This document shows positions 57,781 through 64,000 of a stretch of DNA of 64,000 bases, one piece after another (positions within the stretch are counted from its first letter, which is position 1; the number at the start of each line of letters is the position of its first letter). Position numbers and translations under genes: made by a program. The stretch comes from Heterodera schachtii (Eukaryota; Nematoda; Chromadorea; Rhabditida; Heteroderidae). Where the stretch lies: NCBI GenBank assembly GCA_023374025.1, contig SIJG01000021.1, positions 1,571,523 to 1,635,522 on the forward strand, written 5' to 3'. A model generated the notes under the pieces. It was not told the DNA's origin, searched no databases, and saw nothing but the letters and a program-made list of their open reading frames with translations.

Positions 57781-59255
57781 ATGTCCAAATCAGCGATTGC
57801 TGGGCTTAAGTCGATACTTAGCACGGGAGAGCACGCGGATGTGCACTTTTTGGTGGGGGACGGAGATGCAAAAAAGGCGAGTTTTCTAAATAAAAATTAA
57901 AATAACCATTATTTAATTATGATTTTCCCGACTAAAAATTTATTTGCCTCTATTAGAAGGTTATTATGCCCATTATTACGTTTTTTTCGAATTTTTGGGT
58001 ACCTATTTTGCCATTTTTTGACAAAAAATCCGATTCCTACTGATCAGTCACTTAGTCTTAAATGAATAGTTTAATTCTTTTAAGCGTGTGCCAGCCCACA
58101 AATTTATTTTGAAGAACGCCTCCGATGTATTCGCAGCAATGTTTCGTTTTGACTCACAAAATGCAAATGCTGAAAATGGTAATTGAATGAATAATATAAT
58201 ATTAATTATCATTTAATTTCACACTACGAATATGCTAATTGCCCTCAATTTATTTTAAATTAGACTCTGCTAATGGCCCTACTGATGTGGAAATCCCAGA
58301 CGTTGAAGCTGCAGCATTCAAAGTGATGTTGAGCTTTATTTACATGGATGATTTAAGCGGATTGAATGGAGACAATGCAATGGCAGTGCTTTGCGCCGGT
58401 GGATTTATTTTTTGAAATAAAATTTAATAAAATAACATATTTTAATTAGCCAAAAAATATAATATCCCTGGCCTGGTTGATCCATCTTTGCAAATTCCCA
58501 TCTCCGAATTGCGCAATGTTTTCGTTGCTTATGCCTATGCTTGCCTTTTCGACTTGAAGGTGAAATTTAAACGAATTTAAATGCAATTATTTCAAACTAA
58601 TTTATTTTTTAAATTTTAGGATTTTGCCAATTGTTGTTTGTCTTATATTGACAAAAATGCGGACATTTTAATCAAATCGGAGGAATTTTTGCAAATTGAC
58701 CAAAAAACATTGTGCGAAATTTTTGGACGTGACGAATTGCAAATCCATGAAGAAATTACAATTTGGAAAGCAGTAATTTCATCTACAAATGAGAAATTAA
58801 TTCATTTAATTATTCGCCATTAAATTTTCATTATTTTTCGGCACTTTGTTGGGCCGATTCGAAGTGTTCAAAGTGCCGTCAAAATGGCATTGAATACTCG
58901 GCAGAGAATCGGCGTCAATTGCTTGGCCCGGCACTGTTCAAAATTCGCTTTCCGCTTTTGTCAAGAGAGGAATTTGAGAAGGATATTGGTAAAAGTTTAG
59001 AGATATAAAAGTGAACAAAAAAAATTTTGCGATTTAAAAATAAATTCCAAAATCTATGCTTTTCAAAAATTGACAAAATTATCCAGCTTAATTCAGATTT
59101 TTACAGTTCAATCCGGCGTATTAACAACTCAAGAAGTGATCGGCGTTCAACAACACAAAATCAAACCGAATTATGACCAATTTAATCTCGAAAAAAAATT
59201 CATAATCCAATTTTTCGATTTCTTTCTCCCTTATTTTGGGTCAGAAATTTTGTAA
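57781..59255 (+). CDS. BTB-BACK protein with truncated MATH exon (locus J)
   Basis: Exons: 57781-57876, 58085-58178, 58264-58398, 58450-58559, 58620-58772, 58841-58988, 59107-59255. BTB and BACK are fully open (MSKSAIAGLKSILSTGEHAD, then RVPAHKFILKNASDVFAAMF, KVMLSFIYMDDL). Exon 6 has a nine-base insertion making SKCSKC. Exon 7 follows the family for about 30 codons (VLTTQEVIGVQQHKIKPNYD) and then runs into unrelated sequence, stopping at 59,255 before a GA tract. The substrate-binding MATH domain is lost. If translated, the protein could still bind a cullin and dimerise, and might act as a decoy subunit, which is inference. GC donor in intron 1; TTTCG|GCACTTTG at intron 5. Confidence 0.7.
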
Positions 59256-59366
59256 AAAAAAATGGGAGGGTTGGGAAGAGATAAGCAAATACAATTCAAA
59301 TTTGTTCCTTTTTTGTGTCATCGTTTTGCCATTAATTCTTGCCATCTTATCGTAATCCATCATACT

Positions 59367-60397
59367 AATTTAGTGATGTAAGTAACGCAAAAAAAGCACT
59401 TTGAAAAGAATTTTTTTGAAACGAAAACTTGCAAAAAATAAAAGAGAAAGAGAAAAAAGGAAACAGAGAGAGATAGACTGGGAGATAAAGAGAAGTGGAG
59501 AAAAAGAGAAGAGAGAGAGAGACTGGAAGAGAGAGTGGAGAGAGAGAGAGAGAGAAAAAGGAAGAGAGAGATAGAGACGAGAAGAGAGAGCGAAAGCGAG
59601 ACTGGGAGAGAGAAAGCGAGAGAGAGAGAGAGAAGTGAGAGAGAAAAGAAGGGAGAAAGAGTAGAGAGAGAAGGAGAGAGAGAAAAGAAGAGAAAGAGAA
59701 AAAAGGAGACAGAGAGAAAAAAGTAGAAAGAGAAGAGAGAGAGATAATTTAGTGATGTAAGTAACGCAAAAAAAGCACTTTGAAAAGAATTTTTTTTGAA
59801 ACGAAAACTTGCAAAAAATAAAAGAGAAAGAGAAAAAAGGAAACAGAGAGAGATAGACTGGGAGATAAAGAGAAGTGGAGAAAAAGAGAAGAGAGAGAGA
59901 CTGGAAGAGAGAGTGGAGAGAGAGAGAGAGAGAAAAAGGAAGAGAGAGATAGAGACGAGAAGAGAGAGCGAAAGCGAGACTGGGAGAGAGAAAGCGAGAG
60001 AGAGCGAGAGAGAGAGAGAAGTGAGAGAGAAAAGAAGGGAGAAAGAGTAGAGAGAGAAGGAAAGAGAGAAAAGAAGAGAAAGAGAAAAAAGGAGACAGAG
60101 AGAAAAAAAGTAGAAAGAGAAGAGAGAGAGATAGAGAAAAAAGAAGACAGAGAGAAAAGAGAAGAGAGAAAGAGAGAGAGAGAGAAGAAGTAAGAGAAAA
60201 AGAAAGAGAGAGAGACTGGGGGAGAGAGAGAGAAAGAGAGAGAGAGAGAAAAAGTAAGAGAAAAAGAAAGAGAGAGAGAGTGGAGGATAGAGAGAGAGAG
60301 AAGAAGAAAAGAGAAAAGAAAAGAGAGAGAGGGAGAGAGAGAGAAAAAAGAGAGAGAGAGAGAAGAAGTAAGAAAAAAGGAGAGAGAGAGACTGGGG

Positions 60398-60429
<32 letters not shown>

Positions 60430-60463
60430 AAAAGTAAGAAAAAAGGAGAGAGAGAGACTGGGG

Positions 60464-60499
<36 letters not shown>

Positions 60500-61025
60500 A
60501 AGTAAGAAAAAAGGAGAGAGAGAGACTGGGGGAGAGAGAGAGAAAGAGAGAGAGAGAGAGAAAAAGTAAGAAAAAAGGAGAGAGAGACTGGGGGAGAGAG
60601 AGAGAAAGAGAGAGAGAGAGAGAAAAAGTAAGAAAAAAGGAGAGAGAGAGACTGGGGGAGAGAGAGAGAAAGAGAGAGAGATAGAGAGAGAAGAGAGAGA
60701 GAGAGGGAGAGAGAGAGATAGAGAAAAAAGGAGAGTGAAGGAGATAGATAGAGGGAAACTGGGAGAGAGAGAGAAAAGAAGAGAGAAAAGAGAAGAGTAA
60801 ATTAAGAGAGAGAGGGAGAGACTGTGAGAAAGAGAGAGAAAAGAAGAGGAAGAGTAAAGAAGAGAGAGAGAAATGAAAAGAAAAAAGAGAGAGAGAAAAA
60901 AAAGAGAAGAGAGAGAGCGAAGGGAGAGAGAGAAAGAGAGTGAGTGAAAGGGGGGAGAGAGAGAAGAGAGCGAAAAGAGAGAGAGCGAAGGGGGAGAGAG
61001 AGAAGAGAGAGAAAGAGAGAGGAGC
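59367..61025 (+). repeat. Polypurine (GA-only) tract of about 1.6 kb with a tandem duplication
   Basis: From about 59,440 to 61,020 the + strand is almost only A and G (GAGAGAGAAAAAG-type units). The first 379 bases (59,367-59,745), including a non-repetitive AATTTAGTGATGTAAGTAAC head, are repeated at 59,746-60,112. Another internal unit of about 70 bases with GACTGGGGGAGAG occurs at least six times at 60,200-60,670. Arg/Glu/Lys frames across it are not genes. Confidence 0.9.
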
Positions 61026-61110
61026 TCAGAAGTGCAAAAACTACAATTGCAAAAACTATTTTTTGACTACAATTATAACCCGTTTGTTTAAAAAAATTTG
61101 AAGTAGAACG

Positions 61111-61147
61111 GAGCGGTTGGGAACCGCGAAGCGGTTCCCAAGCGCTC
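61111..61147. repeat. Strong hairpin with GAA loop
   Basis: GAGCG-g-TTGGGAACCGC, loop GAA, GCGGTTCCCAA-g-CGCTC: 16 paired bases with one internal mismatch. It stands 90 bases right of the GA tract. The CCGC-GAA-GCGG core equals the one beside the Helitron breakpoint. Confidence 0.85.
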
Positions 61148-61907
61148 GTAAATGTAACTAAATTAAAGTCAAGATATTTACAAATTTTTTGAAAATTTTT
61201 ATCTCACAGATTAATAATTGGCCATTTTTGTATTGGATTTTATATATATAGGTATTTGGATTTTTTTATTCCATACAACAAATATTTTTAGTTTGTCTCT
61301 AACTTTTTGAAAAGATTAAAAAATTTAAAGAAATTCGTTTAATTTAAATTTTGGTGCCAGAAAATGCGTCAACGATAATAAAAATATTTTAAAACTCTCA
61401 AGCATTAAGTATTGTAGTACAAAAGGTCAAATTATATAAACAAAACTCAGTTCCGAATTTGTCAATTCATTTTTTTAAAGGGTCAAAAATTTAATATTAT
61501 TTTGTTGATGAAAAACATTAGTAACCTTTTTCAAAAAACTCCTAAAAATATGAATAAACTTTATTTAATAGAGCAAAAATAATTGACTTAAATTAGCCAA
61601 ATCTGAAGTTTGTTACTAATTTTCAAATTTTAACCCAAAATTTCAAGGACAAAAATTGAAAAATATTTTCAAATTTTTAAAAAATACCAAAATTTATGAA
61701 ACTTAAAACAAACATCATTTAATGTATGAAATAAAATAAAAAAAAATTTTGATTCACAAAGTTATGGAAACAGAAATGCCATTTTTTCAACTTTTAAAGT
61801 CGACATTTTATTTTTGTAAAATGTCTAAAAATAAAAGAAGAATTTTTCCAAGCAATAAATTCACGTGAAAGGCAAAAAGATTGGCAAAAAATGATGCATG
61901 AAACGAA

Positions 61908-62450
61908 TCTTCTACTTTGATCATTTTAATATTTGCCTATGCAAATCGATTTAGAGCAACAAGTAGAAATTAAATTTATGTTAAAAAATTGTAAAATTTA
62001 TATTTATTTTTTTTAGAAAAATCCTTTTGGCTTGCATATTGTTTTTTGCAGGGGAAGATTAAAGCTTATCCAAAGCGCCCGTCTGAAGTCATGAAGAAGC
62101 CAATTATGAAATTTTCTCTTTCCAAAGTAATTTTGGTAAAAAGGTATTAATTTTGAAAAAAACAAAAGAAATTAATTACGACGGACCACTCAAATTTCTC
62201 TAAATTTACCCTCTAAAAATTTTTCACTTCACATGACAGACAGTTAAAAAATTATTGAATGTTAATTTATTTCAAAAAGCTGTAAAATTCAAATCCTTAT
62301 TAATTTATAAAAACAATATGCAAGCCAAAAGGATTTTTCTAAAAAAATAAATATAAAATTTACAATTTTTTTTACATAAATTTATTTTCTACTTGTTGCT
62401 CTAAATCGATTTGCATAGGCAAATATTAAAATGAGCAAAGTAAGAGATTC
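61908..62450. repeat. Large inverted repeat
   Basis: Arms at about 61,908-62,060 and 62,300-62,450 mirror each other (TTTGCCTATGCAAATCGATT, AAAAATCCTTTTGGCTTGCA). The spacer of about 240 bases contains sequence inverted relative to 50.9-51.05 kb. It belongs to the repeat family of 49.3 kb. Confidence 0.75.
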
Positions 62451-63160
62451 GTTTAATGCATCATTTTTATGATAGGAAAAAATTGAATTTTTATAAGAGA
62501 CACATTTTTATGATTTTATAGCCATCTTTTTGCCTTTACTTGTGAATTTTTGATTGGAAAAATTCTACCTTTATAACAATAAATTCATGATGATTTAAAT
62601 TAAAAGCTAAGATAAAGAAATTGGTATTTAAATGGAACAATTTCCATAATATCATCAATTTCCTTGTTTTACTTATGTTATATAATTGGGAAACATGACC
62701 AAATGATTCGCAAGTCCCAGAAACGAAAATTTAATTTGTTGAACAATTAAATTTTTCTCAAACCCGGGAAAACACAATAAAATTATTTTGGACATTTTGC
62801 ATCAATTTTTTAGCATATTTTTGAGATTTTAAGACTCTGTATAATGAAATATAATATTTATTTAAATTGATAAAAAAATTTGAGAGAAACCGAGCCTTGG
62901 ACAATTTCAATCGGGCATCTCTAGTGACTACAACTTTTTAAAATTAAACAAATTGAGATGCCCATTAGCGTCGATTGTTTTGGCGCAAAACGTTGTAAGT
63001 ATTTCATGCACAACAACCCTTAAAATACCAAGAAAATTGTTTTTCACGTCTGCTTTATTTATCAAATCCAAAAATGTGGTATCAATCGAAGGCTCGCAAC
63101 AATGAGACTTATTTATTTAGGAACTGTTTAATATTCTAATTTCTAATTTGAGTTGTCAAA
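62451..63160. other. AT-rich stretch, no gene recognised
   Basis: Only a GGGCATCTC / GAGATGCCC inverted pair at 62,910-62,965 stands out. Upstream sequence of the signal peptide-BTB gene is presumably here. Confidence 0.45.
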
Positions 63161-63411
63161 ATGAATTACCCATTTTATTATTTTGCTATATTATCCATTT
63201 TTGCAAATTTATATTTGAGAATAGTAAGTGCATTTCCTCCAAAAAATGAAGCAGGTAATTCTGTAACTCAATTAATAAACTCATTTAAAATATTTAAGGC
63301 ACAAGCAATGGACAAAGTGTCAATTTGTTGGCAGACCAAATGGACAAAGTGTTAAAGAAAAGAGAGTATACGGATGTTCAGTTTTTGGTTGGGAATGAGG
63401 GCAAAAAGGAG
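63161..63411 (+). CDS. Signal peptide-BTB fusion gene, first two exons (locus K)
   Basis: Exon 1 (63161-63254) encodes MNYPFYYFAILSIFANLYLR then IVSA-FPPKNEAG, which looks like a secretion signal with cleavage near VSA. A 44-base intron (GCAG|GTAATT to TTTAAG|GC) leads to exon 2 (63299-63411). Joined in phase 1, this reads on through DQMDKVLKKREYTDVQFLVG and ends at the family GC donor GAG|GCGAGT in phase 0. Exon 2 is thus a diverged BTB exon 1. No other BTB copy here has such a leader; they begin MSKS or similar. If BTB exons follow to the right, the product would be a secreted BTB protein. No exon 3 appears in the last 589 bases. Without splicing, the exon 1 frame ends at 63,353. Confidence 0.55.
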
Positions 63412-63749
63412 GCGAGTCAAAAAAAGCAAAAAAATTTCTCTTAATGACCAACGATAAACAAATACATTTTTAGGACATATTTTTATGGATTATGATATTT
63501 TTAGATTTCTGGAAGTCTATAAGCAAATATAAATTTTGAATATAGTTTAATAATCAATTGATGAGCCTTAAAATTTCAATCATGCGATTAGAAAAACTGA
63601 GTAGCTAGAGAACTCCTGGGTTCTTACGAAAAATGTTTTCAATTTCTGCCAAATGGACCACTGTGCCGAGATAAAAAATGCCAAAGTTTTTAATTATGAA
63701 ATAAAACAATTACCTATTTGTATCTCATTTGTCAGCACGGTATCTAGTA

Positions 63750-63815
63750 TTGTAGCGGTATTGCTCTAGTTGGCATCATTTAATCCAGGGTTCGGGTCCC
63801 CGACTTGTAAATTAT
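63750..63815 (+). other. tRNA-like sequence
   Basis: An A-box-like TTGCTCTAGTTGGC is followed at short distance by the B-box-like GGGTTCGGGTCCC. The anticodon arm is not recognisable. A second T-arm-like GGGTGGGTTCGATTCCCACC lies at 63,975-63,994, cut by the window end. They may be SINE heads or decayed tRNAs. Confidence 0.35.
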
Positions 63816-64000
63816 TATTTTTTGTTTTTTATGACTAAAAACTTTGGCACCTCATAACTCGGCACTCGTGCTCATTTGGCAGAAAATAAAACCATTTTTC
63901 TTAAGAAAGAACCCATGAATGCTCTATCCATCCAACCAAGTTTCAATGGTCGGATGCCGACCGATTTGGATTTAGGGTGGGTTCGATTCCCACCCGAGTC

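Noticed and set aside
59535..60684. Arg/Glu/Lys-rich open frames up to 134 codons
   Set aside because: GA-repeat artefacts with no stop codons by composition; no start context or splice structure.
1..64000. CR-type repeat array resembling CRISPR
   Set aside because: No regularly spaced identical repeats with unique spacers; the genome is eukaryotic with spliced genes.

Overview
The window looks like an AT-rich nematode chromosome segment, most likely from a plant-parasitic tylenchid such as a cyst nematode. The grounds are short introns with TTTTAG-type acceptors, an expanded family of BTB-BACK-MATH genes, small signal-peptide proteins and dense mobile DNA. The species cannot be fixed from sequence alone. 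Nothing here is bacterial, and there is no CRISPR array or rRNA.

Layout. At 0-8 kb lie the last exon of a BTB-MATH gene, a four-exon gene with a degenerate retropepsin-like fold (1.6-2.85 kb), a LINE tail remnant, and one apparently complete nine-exon BTB-BACK-MATH gene (5.0-7.1 kb). At 8-10 kb are BTB scraps, a hAT MITE with an 8-bp target duplication and a foldback element. At 9.9-24.9 kb is a compound Helitron locus. It holds a 5' half-copy (11.5-15.7 kb) and a 3' copy (18.6-24.15 kb) whose 18 exons splice into about 1,564 uninterrupted codons with Rep HUH/Tyr and Pif1-type helicase motifs. Composite satellite arrays and C-rich tracts surround both copies. At 25-39 kb are three BTB-BACK-MATH(-MATH) loci on the + strand and one on the - strand, most carrying lesions, interleaved with hAT and foldback elements. 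At 40-51 kb are small unassigned genes, a coiled-coil/AT-hook-like gene, a secreted Cys-rich protein, two large hAT-like elements and a palindrome. At 51.4-54.1 kb is a CR1/Jockey-like LINE that ends inside a small secreted-protein gene. At 55-59 kb are orphan BTB exons and a BTB-BACK gene truncated in its MATH exon. At 59.4-61 kb is a GA-only tract. At 63.2 kb a signal-peptide exon splices in frame onto a BTB exon.

How the parts relate. BTB, BACK and MATH domains are those of Cullin-3 substrate adaptors, with MATH reading the substrate. The locus looks like a fast birth-and-death cluster of such adaptors, with single-MATH and tandem-MATH versions, orphan exons and one candidate secreted member, being reshaped by hAT, foldback, LINE and Helitron activity. 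The most striking signals are: an 8-mer, TGGGGACG, repeated 28 times across all three reading frames of the Helitron coding strand; the signal peptide-BTB fusion; a GC-AG intron shared across the BTB family; a non-AG acceptor shared by most BTB copies; and four foldback elements that share a core but not their ends. Many apparent frameshifts are single-base homopolymer changes, so some may be assembly errors.
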